Notes under the pieces: generated by a model
Database searches by the model: none
Seen by the model: the letters and a program-made list of their open reading frames with translations, nothing else
What the model was told of the DNA's origin: nothing
Assembly: GCF_900167605.1 (NCBI RefSeq)
Contig: NZ_FUYH01000001.1
Span: 1-64,000, forward strand
DNA from: Caloramator quimbayensis
Lineage (GTDB): Bacteria; Bacillota; Clostridia; Clostridiales; Caloramatoraceae
Reading direction: 5' to 3'
DNA length: 64,000 nt
Program-made: the position numbers and the translations under genes
Part shown: in pieces, positions 17,024 through 26,467 of the stretch
Position numbering within the stretch: the stretch's first letter is position 1
Layout: each line of letters begins with the position of its first letter

Positions 17024-18830
17024 ATATCTTATAAATATCTACATCCTCCTTAAACTGCTCAGTAAGTTTGTTAAAATCAGCTATGCTTGTTGTAAGTTTC
17101 TTTATTTGTTCTGTATAGCTTGACACATTTGCACTAACCTCCTGAGAAGAAGCTGAATTTTCCTGTGCTATTGCAGCGAGGGATTCTATCTTGCCGTAAA
17201 CTTCAGAAATTGCATTTGTTGCAGCTTCAAGTTTATTTGAAGTATCTATCATAACTGATGCCACCTGCTTTATCTTATCCTTTGCTGCATTGCTGCTGTT
17301 AACTGCATCATTAAGATTACTATTTTCATTCTTTAAAACTTTAAACTGCTCCCCAAGGTTTGAAACCAGATTTTCTATTTCGCTTATAAATTCCATAAGG
17401 CTGCTGTTTATATCTTTTACAGCATTATTTGACTGTTCAGCAAGTTTTCTAACCTCCTCTGCAACAACAGCAAATCCCCTTCCTGCTTCGCCTGCCCTTG
17501 CAGCCTCAATAGAAGCATTTAGAGCAAGAAGGTTTGTCTGCTCCGCAATCGAAGATACAAGGCTAACTATATCGGTTATTCCCTTAGCTCTGCTTTGAAG
17601 ATTTAATCCGCTGTTTTTAACCTCTTCAAATTTATCTAAAACCTCATTTAATTTTTGGGCTGTGCTGTCAACATTTTTAAAGCTCATATCAATTCCATCA
17701 ACTGCATTTTCAAGTTTATCCTTATTTTCCATTTCAAGCTCAACAGCAGTTTTTATAGCCTCAACATTAGTATTTAAAAGAGAAACTGAGCTTTCTGTCT
17801 CCTGTGCCTGAGTCATAGCAGCCATAGCAACCTGTTCAACAACCCCTGAGATTTCTCCTGATGTCTGATTCATCTTATCTGCTATTCCCTTTAATGTATT
17901 GCTGAAGGTATTCATCTCATCAGTAAGCCCTTTAATTCCTACAAAATCCTTTCTGACAAGATCCTTATATTCATTTAAAATGCAGTATATATCTTCATAT
18001 ATATCCTTAGTAACTATTTTCCCTTTTTCAACATATTCATGATTTTTTATAATATCTATCTCTTTTAAAATATCCTTCATTGGCTTATTCATAATACTTA
18101 AAGCTGCAAAGCATGATAAAAAAGAACCTATAAAGGCTGATAGTACTCCAAAAATATTAAAAGATTTTAGCGGAACAGTAGCTGCTAAATTTAATAGTAA
18201 AACGAAAATTGATGTAAATAATGCTGCCTTTAAATTTATATTTTTTATAAAACCAAAGGACATTAATTTATTTAATCTATAGTTTTTTACAAAATAAATA
18301 TCTTTTTCAAATATAAGTTTAATTTCAAGGTTTTCACTGTCTTTTCTAATTTCCTCAATCTTTATATTTTCATTATAATATTTAGCCGAGCCATCTATAA
18401 GTCCAAGAAAGTAATCAAACATGCCTCTTTTAGAATTGTATGTAAAAATCGCTTCTCTATTTGAAACAGGCTTTAAGTTAAGTATTGGAGGTTTTGCCCC
18501 TGCTATTCTTTTAACTACTATTACATGAACATCATACATAGACTTTAAAAAGCTGTATAAATTATCATGTTTAAAAAAAGCTGGATAATCCTTTGAAAAG
18601 GTTATAATATTATTAAATCCAATTGTTCTCCATATCTGTGATGTAGTTATTCCCTTTGATTTTGCAATATTATCTATTATAGAATGTATTTTTTTATCCT
18701 CAACATCCTCTAAAGGCGAAAAGGTTCTATCACTTCTCTCTCCCGCCTGTTCCATAGATTTGTCAACTATCTCATTTCCATATAGTTCTCTGCATGTTTT
18801 CAGCCATGTAGATACAACTGTTCCCTTCAC
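17022..18830 (-). CDS. H-NOX (haem O2/NO-binding) methyl-accepting chemotaxis protein
   Basis: Chemoreceptor of 602 residues. Residues 1-180 form an H-NOX haem domain: proximal His102 (DVHVI), Pro115, and the YxSxR haem-propionate motif at Tyr131, Ser133 and Arg135. The distal pocket holds Trp9, Asn74 and Tyr140, the set that stabilises bound O2 in the H-NOX of Caldanaerobacter tengcongensis, and it falls at the same residue numbers. Two membrane helices follow at about 201-219 and 224-246 with almost no outside loop, so sensing is cytoplasmic. The rest is the coiled-coil signalling domain with the conserved tip [19 protein letters not shown] and [13 protein letters not shown]. It probably signals through CheA/CheW for escape from oxygen. 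It is a single gene; the start ATG 18830 has only a GGGGGTGTTAATGTGAA-type site. Confidence 0.93.
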   Translation of the reverse strand: MKGTVVSTWLKTCRELYGNEIVDKSMEQAGERSDRTFSPLEDVEDKKIHSIIDNIAKSKGITTSQIWRTIGFNNIITFSKDYPAFFKHDNLYSFLKSMYDVHVIVVKRIAGAKPPILNLKPVSNREAIFTYNSKRGMFDYFLGLIDGSAKYYNENIKIEEIRKDSENLEIKLIFEKDIYFVKNYRLNKLMSFGFIKNINLKAALFTSIFVLLLNLAATVPLKSFNIFGVLSAFIGSFLSCFAALSIMNKPMKDILKEIDIIKNHEYVEKGKIVTKDIYEDIYCILNEYKDLVRKDFVGIKGLTDEMNTFSNTLKGIADKMNQTSGEISGVVEQVAMAAMTQAQETESSVSLLNTNVEAIKTAVELEMENKDKLENAVDGIDMSFKNVDSTAQKLNEVLDKFEEVKNSGLNLQSRAKGITDIVSLVSSIAEQTNLLALNASIEAARAGEAGRGFAVVAEEVRKLAEQSNNAVKDINSSLMEFISEIENLVSNLGEQFKVLKNENSNLNDAVNSSNAAKDKIKQVASVMIDTSNKLEAATNAISEVYGKIESLAAIAQENSASSQEVSANVSSYTEQIKKLTTSIADFNKLTEQFKEDVDIYKI

Positions 18831-18974
18831 ATTAACACCCCCAAAATTTTTTTATTTGCTTAATAGAATTATATATTATTTTAAGATATAATGGAAAATA
18901 TAGCAATGATTTGTCGAAAATTTTATGTTATATAATTGTTATCGGAAAATAATTATTAAAGTTTAGGAGGATTT

Positions 18975-20210
18975 ATGTTAAATATTGATTTAAATCAACT
19001 TCTATCATCTTTATCAATGGCAATAGATTTATCCCACTGCAGCATTTCCTATGAAGAAAGCCTTTTAGATAAAAAATCTAATATTTCACCAATAGAAAGG
19101 CATAGATTCTTTAACCATTCAAAAAGAACCTGTTATGTTTCTCTTTGTATAGCAAAGCTTATAAATGAAGATAAAGATTTTTTAAATGATGTATATATAA
19201 GTTCCGTTCTTCATGACATAGGCGTTACCTCATCAATAGATAAATGCCATGGAGATGATATATTTATTAGGAAGCACTGCCTTAATGGTGAAGATATACT
19301 AAAGAAATTCCCCATAGATTCTAATATATCAAAATTTGTTAAATACCATCATGAAAATTATAATGGAACTGGCTGCTTTAAACTTTCTAAAGATGATATA
19401 CCTTTAATTTCTCAGATTATAAGACTTGCTGATATTTTCGAGATTTTATACGACGAAACAAAGCCTAACTATTTCCAAAGGAAAAAAATTTTAGACTACA
19501 TATTAAAAGAAAGGGGTACTATTTTATCTCCCTTTATAACGGATTTGTTTATAAAGGCACAAAGCGTTGAAATGTTCTGGTGGGATGTTGATAACCTATC
19601 CTTCAGCTCAAATGTAATAAATGATGTCATCCCTAAGGATTATATACCTGTAAGCCTTGAGGATTTAAAATCTATAGCTGTAGTTTTTGCGGATATAATA
19701 GATAATAACAGCCACTTTACCTTTAAACATTCCTATAATCTTTCAAAGCTTACTGAAAAAATATCTGATTATCTGTGCTTCAGCTATGAGAGAAAAGTTA
19801 AGTTTTCTATTGCCGCTCTGCTTCATGATATAGGAAAACTTGCAGTTCCAAATTATATACTAAACAAAAACGGAAAGCTTGATGAAATTGAAACTTCTAT
19901 AATAAAATGCCACACTTATTACACCTATTTAATACTTTCAAAGATAAAAGGTCTTGAAGATATAGCCTCTTGGGCTTCAAACCATCACGAAAAGCCAAAT
20001 GGAACAGGATATCCAAAGGGGCTTAAATCAGAAGATTTGAGTCTTGAAGACAGACTTCTTGCTATTTGCGATATATACGAAGCCTTAACATCGGATAGAC
20101 CATACAAAAGCGGAATGCCAAAGGAAAAAGCCTTTGAAATACTTTATGATATGGCAGCAAAGAAAGATGTCTGCGGCGAGGCCTTAAACATAGTTAAAAA
20201 ATGCTTTTAA
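18975..20210 (+). CDS. Tandem HD-GYP domain protein
   Basis: Cytoplasmic protein of 411 residues made of two HD-GYP-like halves. The C-terminal half is canonical: LLHDIGKL (His-Asp 284-285), NHHEKPNGTGYPKGL (HHE 337-339, GYP 345-347). The N-terminal half has VLHDIG (80-81) and YHHENYNGTGCF (HHE 125-127), where GYP has become GC. HD-GYP enzymes use a metal cluster to hydrolyse cyclic di-GMP; the second half looks active, and the first may be a diverged copy. There is no receiver or membrane segment, so the input is not visible. The start ATG 18975 follows TTTAGGAGGATTT. A GGDEF protein about 5 kb away could be the opposing enzyme. Confidence 0.88.
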   Translation: MLNIDLNQLLSSLSMAIDLSHCSISYEESLLDKKSNISPIERHRFFNHSKRTCYVSLCIAKLINEDKDFLNDVYISSVLHDIGVTSSIDKCHGDDIFIRKHCLNGEDILKKFPIDSNISKFVKYHHENYNGTGCFKLSKDDIPLISQIIRLADIFEILYDETKPNYFQRKKILDYILKERGTILSPFITDLFIKAQSVEMFWWDVDNLSFSSNVINDVIPKDYIPVSLEDLKSIAVVFADIIDNNSHFTFKHSYNLSKLTEKISDYLCFSYERKVKFSIAALLHDIGKLAVPNYILNKNGKLDEIETSIIKCHTYYTYLILSKIKGLEDIASWASNHHEKPNGTGYPKGLKSEDLSLEDRLLAICDIYEALTSDRPYKSGMPKEKAFEILYDMAAKKDVCGEALNIVKKCF

Positions 20211-20220
20211 TAATCCTAAA

Positions 20221-20262
20221 TTTTAAAGCCCGAAGCTTATAATAAACTTTGGGCTTTAAAAA
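20221..20262. terminator. Bidirectional intrinsic terminator
   Basis: Hairpin TTTTAAAGCCCGAAG / ACTTTGGGCTTTAAAA between the convergent HD-GYP and ribU genes, with A/T tracts on both flanks. Confidence 0.8.
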
Positions 20263-20265
20263 TAA

Positions 20266-20853
20266 TTATTTATGCAGTATTGGTGATACTTTTTTATATG
20301 CAAGCATAGTAACAATTGATACTATTATACCCTTTAGTATATTAAAAGGAAGTATACTGTATATTATAAGAGTGTTTATATCCTTTACGCTGCTGTTTAC
20401 CTTTGCTGCAAGACCTACAACTGCTTTTATTGGAAACCCAAGGACGCTTTCATATAGAGGAAGAAATACAAAGTAATTTCCAAGGGATGCTGTAATCCCC
20501 ATTGCTATAGTGCCAAAAACTAATGCTATTAGCGCTCCTTTTTTTGTTTTATTTCTCTTATAAATAATACCTGCGACATATACCATTGCGCTGCCCACTA
20601 TAAAATTTGCCAGTTCTCCTATTCCTGCTGTGCTGTTTTTAACTATTAAATGAAGCAGATTTTTTAAAAATTCAACTAAAATTCCTGCAAAGGGACCAAT
20701 TGAAAAAGCTGCAAATAGTGCTGGAATATCGCTTATGTCTATTTTTAAAAACTCTGGAAATATTGGCAGAGGAAACTCTAAAAACATAAGCACAAAGGCC
20801 ATAGCCCCTAAAACTGATACTTTAATTAGTTTTGATAATTTTTTGTTTGTCAT
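20266..20853 (-). CDS. ribU: Riboflavin ECF transporter S component RibU
   Basis: Membrane protein of 195 residues with about six helices that binds riboflavin for an energy-coupling-factor transporter. The N-terminal segment KIDISDIPALFAAFSIGPFAGILVEF with its DIPAL motif is typical of RibU. The EcfA/A'/T module is not in the window; group II S components share a module encoded elsewhere. The start ATG 20853 follows AAGGAGGGTTTTT. An FMN riboswitch with its own terminator lies just upstream, so import should be shut off when FMN is plentiful. Confidence 0.93.
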   Translation of the reverse strand: MTNKKLSKLIKVSVLGAMAFVLMFLEFPLPIFPEFLKIDISDIPALFAAFSIGPFAGILVEFLKNLLHLIVKNSTAGIGELANFIVGSAMVYVAGIIYKRNKTKKGALIALVFGTIAMGITASLGNYFVFLPLYESVLGFPIKAVVGLAAKVNSSVKDINTLIIYSILPFNILKGIIVSIVTMLAYKKVSPILHK

Positions 20854-20884
20854 AAAAACCCTCCTTAATGTCAGGGCAGATGCA

Positions 20885-20913
20885 ATAAAAAAACTCCTGA
20901 ATCTTCAGGAGTT
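20885..20913 (-). terminator. Riboswitch-controlled terminator
   Basis: On the minus strand ACTCCTGAAGATTCAGGAGT is followed by eight T. It sits between the FMN aptamer and ribU and is the expression platform: it would form when FMN is bound. Confidence 0.88.
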
Positions 20914-20925
20914 AAAATACGCATT

Positions 20926-21032
20926 ACATCTTCTTTCATCCAGACTTTACTGTCGGCTCCGGAATCACACCGGATCATGCCTCTCGGCTCGCGGGCTTTA
21001 CCGCCGGTCAGGAATTTCACCTTGCCCTGAAG
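20926..21032 (-). promoter_or_regulatory. FMN riboswitch (RFN element)
   Basis: The minus strand reads CTTCAGGGCAAGGTGAAA, then CCTGACCGGCGGTAAAGCCC and, further on, GGATGAAAGAAGATG, the conserved core of the RFN aptamer, closed by a base stem. It precedes the riboflavin transporter gene ribU, which confirms the assignment. FMN binding should favour the downstream terminator and reduce ribU expression. Confidence 0.96.
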
Positions 21033-21054
21033 ATTTTATTTTTCATTTATTATA

Positions 21055-21753
21055 CTACACAATAAACCTTGACAAGTCAAGTATTTTAATATATTTTCTC
21101 TTGGTTTCAATAATCTTGTCCTTCTTCATTTCAGCTAATATCCTCGATAGTGTTTCCCTTGTCATATTTAGTATTTCAGCAATCTGAGAAAGAGTTAAGT
21201 CGAGATTTACAACAATATTCCCTTTTTCATCGATTTTACTATAATTTTTAAAATACTCAAATATAAAATTCACAAAGGAAGTTTTGCACTCACCCGACGC
21301 AAGACTTCCCTGCCTTAAAGTAAGCGTTCTTAAAGTATCTACAAAAATATAGTGAACTTCATTTTTAAATTCCTCACTTTGGGATACTAATTCTTTTGCA
21401 GCTTTTACTTCTATTGCATAAATATAACAATTTGTAAGGGCCTTATATCCTACAACCTCGGATAAATAAGAAAAGGCTGAGTACCCAAAAAAATCTCCTT
21501 CAGTAAGATATCCATAGCAGCTTTTTTTACCATAATAATTTTGCTTTGTTAAAACAACCTTCCCTTTCTCAATAAAATAAAAATAGTCATCTACAATATC
21601 TTCCTTTAATACTACTTCATCCTTTAAATACAATATCTTTTTATATTTATTTTTAAGATATTTTTCGATAAATTCGACATAGTATTCCGGACTTCTTTTG
21701 TTTTTGCTATAGTGGGAAGATAATATATTATTATAGATTTCATTGTTTAACAT
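21055..21753 (-). CDS. Crp/Fnr-family transcription regulator
   Basis: Regulator of 232 residues: an N-terminal cyclic-nucleotide-binding-like beta-barrel (about 30-145, FIEKGKVVLTKQNYYGKK and LTEGDFFGYSAFSYL) and a C-terminal winged helix (about 155-225) with the recognition motif LSQIAEILNMTRETLSRILAEMKK. The N-terminal cysteine cluster that holds the iron-sulphur centre of FNR is absent, so this is not an FNR-type oxygen sensor; the cAMP-contact residues of CRP are also not apparent. The ligand is unknown. The gene is alone, and its end touches the ribU riboswitch region, so the ribU promoter probably lies inside its last codons. Targets cannot be inferred. Confidence 0.85.
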   Translation of the reverse strand: MLNNEIYNNILSSHYSKNKRSPEYYVEFIEKYLKNKYKKILYLKDEVVLKEDIVDDYFYFIEKGKVVLTKQNYYGKKSCYGYLTEGDFFGYSAFSYLSEVVGYKALTNCYIYAIEVKAAKELVSQSEEFKNEVHYIFVDTLRTLTLRQGSLASGECKTSFVNFIFEYFKNYSKIDEKGNIVVNLDLTLSQIAEILNMTRETLSRILAEMKKDKIIETKRKYIKILDLSRFIV

Positions 21754-21829
21754 ATCATCACGCCTTTTAATAATAATTTAATCTATATTAATTATCGTTT
21801 TAAAAAAAAATAAGTTTATATTTTTTATA

Positions 21830-21858
21830 AAAAAAAATTGCAGGATTTACCTGCAATT
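21830..21858 (-). terminator. Intrinsic terminator of the amidohydrolase gene
   Basis: Hairpin ATTGCAGG / CCTGCAAT with a five-base loop, overlapping the stop codon and followed on the minus strand by nine T. Confidence 0.85.
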
Positions 21859-23014
21859 ATCTTTCGAAAGCTATTTTTCCATCTATAAGCACATATTTTG
21901 TTTTTGACTGTATATCAAGAGGATGCCTGTCAAATACCGCAATATCAGCATCTTTTCCTTCTTCTATAGAACCAACTCTGTCATCTACTCCAAGTATTTG
22001 GGCAGGGTTAATAGTTATTGCACAAAGTGCAGTATTTTCATCAAGTCCTGCCTTTACTGCAAGGGCTGCGCAGAGTGGTAGATAATGAACAGGAATTACA
22101 GGATGGTCAGTCATAAGAGCAATCTTAACTCCTTCTTTTGAAAGAACCGATGCTGTTTCAAAGGTAAGCTCTCTTAATTCTATCTTTGAACGCTCAGTAA
22201 GGGATGGTCCAACTATAGCTGGATATCCTTCCTTTGAGAGCTCCTTTGCAATTAAATGTCCCTCTGTACAATGATCTAAAGTAAGTTTTAAATTGAATTC
22301 CTTTGCTATTCTGATTGCAGTAAAAATATCATCAGCTCTGTGAGCATGAGCCTTTAGGGGAATTTTACCCTCGATTACAGGAATTAAGCTCTCCATCTTT
22401 ATATCAAAATCCGGCATATCATCTTCGTCCTTTTCCCCTGCCTTCTTTGCCTTCATATAATCCTTTACCCTGTATAAATAATCCCTTAGTATTGCAGCAA
22501 TAGCCATCCTCGTTGTTGGCATCTGATGTTTATCATCGTAGGTGGATTTAGGATTTTCACCAAAGGCTACCTTCATTGCAGCAGGTTCCTTTACTATCAT
22601 ATCATCAACCCTTTTTCCCTTTGTCTTAATAATAGTAAAGGTTCCTCCTATAACATTAGCGCTTCCAGGACCTGTACAAACACAGGTTACTCCGTTTTCA
22701 TAGGCTTCTTTAAAGCATTTATCCATAGGATTTATAGCATCTATAGCCCTAAGATGGGGAGTTGCTGGATCCGTTGCTTCATTCCCATCAGCTCCTTCAA
22801 AACCCACAGCATCCTCCCACATACCTATGTGGCAGTGGGCGTCTATGATTCCAGGCATTATATAGCCTCCATCAGCATCTAAAACTTTAACCTCACCGCT
22901 GTATGAAAGATTTTTACCAACCTTTAAAATCTTTCCGCCATCTATTAAAACCTCTCCATTTTCAATGGTTTTACCTGCCATAGTTAAAACTGTACCGTTT
23001 TTAATAAGTATCAT
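21857..23014 (-). CDS. Amidohydrolase (imidazolonepropionase-like)
   Basis: Metal-dependent hydrolase of 385 residues, COG1228 group. The N-terminal small beta-domain (NGTVLTMAGKTIENGEVLID) leads into the TIM barrel with the first metal motif MPGIIDAHCHIG (HxH). Later ligands are in IPLKAHAH and LTLDHCTEG, and MTDHPVIP bears the last Asp. The C-terminal segment NPAQILGVDDRVGSIEEGKDADIAVF is the family's usual ending. No signal peptide is seen. It lies 12 bases after tex and is probably co-transcribed with it. Substrate is unknown: members of this clade range from deaminases to peptidases, and there are no histidine-degradation genes beside it, so imidazolonepropionase itself is unlikely. Confidence 0.82.
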   Translation of the reverse strand: MILIKNGTVLTMAGKTIENGEVLIDGGKILKVGKNLSYSGEVKVLDADGGYIMPGIIDAHCHIGMWEDAVGFEGADGNEATDPATPHLRAIDAINPMDKCFKEAYENGVTCVCTGPGSANVIGGTFTIIKTKGKRVDDMIVKEPAAMKVAFGENPKSTYDDKHQMPTTRMAIAAILRDYLYRVKDYMKAKKAGEKDEDDMPDFDIKMESLIPVIEGKIPLKAHAHRADDIFTAIRIAKEFNLKLTLDHCTEGHLIAKELSKEGYPAIVGPSLTERSKIELRELTFETASVLSKEGVKIALMTDHPVIPVHYLPLCAALAVKAGLDENTALCAITINPAQILGVDDRVGSIEEGKDADIAVFDRHPLDIQSKTKYVLIDGKIAFER

Positions 23015-23026
23015 TGTCCTTCCCCC

Positions 23027-25186
23027 TTATACTCCCTTCATAGAAAGTGATATTCTTTTTCTTCTTAAATCGACATCAAGAACCTTTACATTTACAATAT
23101 CCCCAACCTTTAAAACCTCGAGGGGATGTTTTATAAATTTATCTGATATCTCAGATATGTGTACAAGTCCATCCTGATGAACCCCTATATCAACAAAAGC
23201 TCCAAAGTCAGCTACGTTTCTAATCGTTCCCTTTAATATCATTCCGCTCTTTAGATGTTCTAACTCTAAAACATTAGACATTAGTATTGGCTTTGGAACA
23301 TCCTCTCTCGGATCTCTTCCAGGCTTTTTAAGCTCTGATATTATATCCCTTAAGGTAGGTACTCCAATGCTGAGAGAATCTGCAAGGTTTTCTATTCCTC
23401 TCATCTTAACTTTTTCATCTATATTCTTTATCTTTCTATTTTTAACATCCTCAGGGCTGTATCCCAAAACCTCTAAAAGTTTTGTTGCAGCTTCATAGGA
23501 TTCAGGATGAACAGCAGTATTGTCGAATATGTTATCACCATCAAGTATCCTTAAAAATCCTGCACACTGTTCAAAGGCTTTCTCTCCAAGCCTTTTTACT
23601 TTTAAAAGCTCTCTCCTGTTTTTAAACTTACCATTCTCTTCTCTGTACTCTACTATGTTTTTAGCAATTGCAGAATTGATTCCGGATATATATGTTAAAA
23701 GCGATGCAGAGGCAGTATTTAGGTCAACGCCAACAGAGTTTACGCAGTCCTCAACAACTCCCTTTAAGCTCTCGTCAAGTTTTTTTTGGGAAACATCATG
23801 CTGATACTGCCCAACTCCTATGGATTTAGGATCTATTTTAACAAGCTCTGCTAAAGGATCCTGAAGCCTTCTTGCAATAGATACTGCTCCCCTTAACGAT
23901 ACATTAATATCTGGAAACTCCTTTGCGGCAAGCTCCGATGCAGAGTAAACCGATGCCCCTGCTTCGCTCACTATAACATAGTAAACCTTCCTGCCGCTCT
24001 CATTTTCAACTTGTTTTATAACATCAGCAATAAATATTTCAGATTCCCTCGATGCTGTTCCATTGCCAAGGGATATTATGTCTACATTATGTTTATATAT
24101 GAGTTCTTTTAAAATTTTAGTACTTCCTTCAATATCGTTTTGAGGTGCTGTAGAATAAACAGTTGCAGTATCTAAAAGCTTTCCTGTTTCATCAACCACG
24201 GCTATTTTGCATCCCGTTCTAAATCCTGGGTCAAAACCTAAAACCACCTTCCCTGAAATTGGCGACTGCATAAGAAGGCTTCTCAAATTAGCAGAAAAAA
24301 TCTTTATAGCCTGCTCCTCAGCCTTTTCTGTGAGAAGATTTCTAATTTCTCTTTCAATTGAAGGTGCAATAAGCCTTAAATAGCTGTCCTTTACCGCTGA
24401 TTTTATATATTCCGTCTCTTCGCCGCTCCTTTTAATTATATTGCTTTCAAGAAATGATAATATCTTATCCTGCGGTGCTTCTATCTTAACGGATAAAAAT
24501 TCCTCCTTTTCCCCTCTATTAATTGCAAGAATTCTATGGGGCACAATTCTGTTTACAGCCTCAGAGTATTTATAATACATCTCATAGGGAGATGTTTCCT
24601 CTTTTAAGGCTTTTGATACTAAAAGTCCTTCTTTATAGGTCATAGCTCTTATTTCTTTCCTGTAATCAGCATTATCCGATATATCCTCTGCTATTATATC
24701 AAGAGCACCTGCTATTGCATCATCTGCACTTAAAACCTCAAACTGCTCATTTATATATTTTGAAGCTTCCTCAATTAAAGAACCCTTAAATTCCTGATTT
24801 ATTATAAATAAAGATAAAGGCTCTAATCCCTTTTCCTTTGCAATAGTAGCCCTTGTTCTTTTCTTTGGCCTAAAGGGCCTGTATATATCGTCAACTTCAG
24901 TTATGCTGACAGCATCCTCTATGCTCTTTTTGATTTCATCGTTTAATTTCCCCTGTTCTTCTATAAGCCTTAAAACCTCATTTTTTCTGCTCTCAAGATT
25001 TCTAAGATATGTAAGGCGTTCATAAAAGTTTCTAAGTATAGTATCATCAAGCTCCCCAGTTGCTTCCTTTCTGTATCTTGCGATAAAAGGAATGGTATTT
25101 CCACCATCAATGAGCTCTATTGTGTTTTTAACCTGCCATTCTTTAATATTAAATTCCCTCGATAGGGACTGTATTATATCAGCCAT
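23027..25186 (-). CDS. tex: Tex-family RNA-binding protein (S1 domain)
   Basis: Protein of 719 residues. Domain order: N-terminal helical region, YqgF/RNase H-like domain (VVLGFDPGFRTGCKIAVVDETGK), helix-hairpin-helix part (VGVDLNTASASLLTYISGIN and KNRRELLKVKRLGEKAFEQCAG) and a C-terminal S1 RNA-binding domain (GMILKGTIRNVADFGAFVDIGVHQDGLVHISEIS). Tex binds nucleic acid and affects transcription and stress survival in several bacteria; its exact activity is not settled. I start it at ATG 25186, preceded by GGGAGGTTTTAAAT; the frame extends upstream to 25243 without a good site. It forms a unit with the downstream amidohydrolase. Confidence 0.93.
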   Translation of the reverse strand: MADIIQSLSREFNIKEWQVKNTIELIDGGNTIPFIARYRKEATGELDDTILRNFYERLTYLRNLESRKNEVLRLIEEQGKLNDEIKKSIEDAVSITEVDDIYRPFRPKKRTRATIAKEKGLEPLSLFIINQEFKGSLIEEASKYINEQFEVLSADDAIAGALDIIAEDISDNADYRKEIRAMTYKEGLLVSKALKEETSPYEMYYKYSEAVNRIVPHRILAINRGEKEEFLSVKIEAPQDKILSFLESNIIKRSGEETEYIKSAVKDSYLRLIAPSIEREIRNLLTEKAEEQAIKIFSANLRSLLMQSPISGKVVLGFDPGFRTGCKIAVVDETGKLLDTATVYSTAPQNDIEGSTKILKELIYKHNVDIISLGNGTASRESEIFIADVIKQVENESGRKVYYVIVSEAGASVYSASELAAKEFPDINVSLRGAVSIARRLQDPLAELVKIDPKSIGVGQYQHDVSQKKLDESLKGVVEDCVNSVGVDLNTASASLLTYISGINSAIAKNIVEYREENGKFKNRRELLKVKRLGEKAFEQCAGFLRILDGDNIFDNTAVHPESYEAATKLLEVLGYSPEDVKNRKIKNIDEKVKMRGIENLADSLSIGVPTLRDIISELKKPGRDPREDVPKPILMSNVLELEHLKSGMILKGTIRNVADFGAFVDIGVHQDGLVHISEISDKFIKHPLEVLKVGDIVNVKVLDVDLRRKRISLSMKGV

Positions 25187-25261
25187 ATTTAAAACCTCCC
25201 TTGTAATATGATAATGTTTAAACTTAAGCTTTGCAAGAAGCAATTAAAAAATAGCAGCTGC

Positions 25262-26374
25262 TTAAAAATAAACGCAGCTGCTGAACCCCTTTCTTTGCCT
25301 CTTTTCTTCGTACATGCTGTTATCAGCACTTATTATAATATCTTGAAGGGTTGCGCCCTTATAATAGGTACAAACCCCTGCACTGAACTCAACGCTTATA
25401 TTGCAGTAGGTATGATTTTTTAAATAACTTCTTATATCTTCAATTTTTTGCAGTGCCTGCTCTTTGTCACAACTATGCATTACTATAATAAACTCATCCC
25501 CTGCAAACCTTGAAACTATATCGGTAGACCTTATATTCTGTTTTATTACATCTACAAAGTATCTTAATATTTCATCACCCATATTATGCCCATAGCTGTC
25601 GTTTATTATTTTAAAGTTATCCATGTCTATCATTATAAGTGAAAAAATATTATTATATCTTGCAGCCCTTTTTATCTCCTTTTCCATAATCTCTTCAAAA
25701 TACCGCCTGTTATATACATCGGTAAGTTTATCTATTCTATTGATTTCAATAAGCTCATTCATTAATAGAGCGTTTTTTATTGCTGTTTCAAGCTGCCTCG
25801 CTATATATTTAATAAGCTCTATATCCTTATCAGAAAAGGCATTTTCGCTTTTTTTACTGTCAACATTTATAACACCATAAAATTCACCATTTATATATAG
25901 GGGTGCGCTGAGAGTTGCTTTTATATCCAGTGCCCGACTTGAATTTAGTTTATGAAACTTTTCCTCGCTCATGTTTATGCTGTCAAAGTAAGCAGGATTT
26001 TTAATTATGTCTGGAGCTTTAAGATTTGTAGTATTGTAAAGATATAATTCTTCTCTTTTTAATCTTATCTTTTTAAGTTCATTTAAATCAAAGGGTATTG
26101 CGGCCACAAACTCCATCTCATCCTTTTGTTTGTTATAAATAAGAATACTTCCGCAGTCAGCACCCTTAATAAGATTTACAGTATCATATAGCATTTTTTT
26201 ATATAGATTATTTATGTCTTCATAGTTTTGAAGATCCTCTGATATTTTAAGCAAAGTATTATTTATTTCATTAGTTCTATCATATAAATATTTTATTTCT
26301 CTATATTTAATAAACTCTATTGAGTAAAAATATACAAAGGCTATTACTATTAGAAATAAAAATTCATAGTGCAA
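25262..26374 (-). CDS. GAF-GGDEF diguanylate cyclase, membrane anchored
   Basis: Protein of about 370 residues: one N-terminal membrane helix (FLFLIVIAFVYFYSIEF), a GAF domain (about 55-200, with GADCGSILIYNK and YGVINVDSKK) and a GGDEF domain at the C-terminus. The active-site motif reads AGDEF in place of GGDEF, a variant known from active enzymes, and RSTD five residues before it forms the inhibitory product-binding site. It should make cyclic di-GMP. I prefer the TTG start at 26374, which has a GGGGGG ribosome site at 6-8 bases; the longer frame from ATG 26428 has no site and contains a TATAAT-like -10 inside it. The stop overlaps an inverted repeat GCAGCTGC region downstream. Confidence 0.85.
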   Translation of the reverse strand: MHYEFLFLIVIAFVYFYSIEFIKYREIKYLYDRTNEINNTLLKISEDLQNYEDINNLYKKMLYDTVNLIKGADCGSILIYNKQKDEMEFVAAIPFDLNELKKIRLKREELYLYNTTNLKAPDIIKNPAYFDSINMSEEKFHKLNSSRALDIKATLSAPLYINGEFYGVINVDSKKSENAFSDKDIELIKYIARQLETAIKNALLMNELIEINRIDKLTDVYNRRYFEEIMEKEIKRAARYNNIFSLIMIDMDNFKIINDSYGHNMGDEILRYFVDVIKQNIRSTDIVSRFAGDEFIIVMHSCDKEQALQKIEDIRSYLKNHTYCNISVEFSAGVCTYYKGATLQDIIISADNSMYEEKRQRKGFSSCVYF

Positions 26375-26467
26375 CTTTAATCCCCCCAAATACCCTTCCT
26401 TAGTATATATTATATCACTAATTAACATTTAATAAATATTTTATATAATATAAGCAATACAATTATT

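Noticed and set aside
21055-21753. FNR-type oxygen sensor
   Set aside because: The N-terminal cysteine cluster is missing; only the general Crp/Fnr fold is supported.
21857-23014. Imidazolonepropionase HutI
   Set aside because: No hut genes nearby and the sequence fits the broad COG1228 group only.
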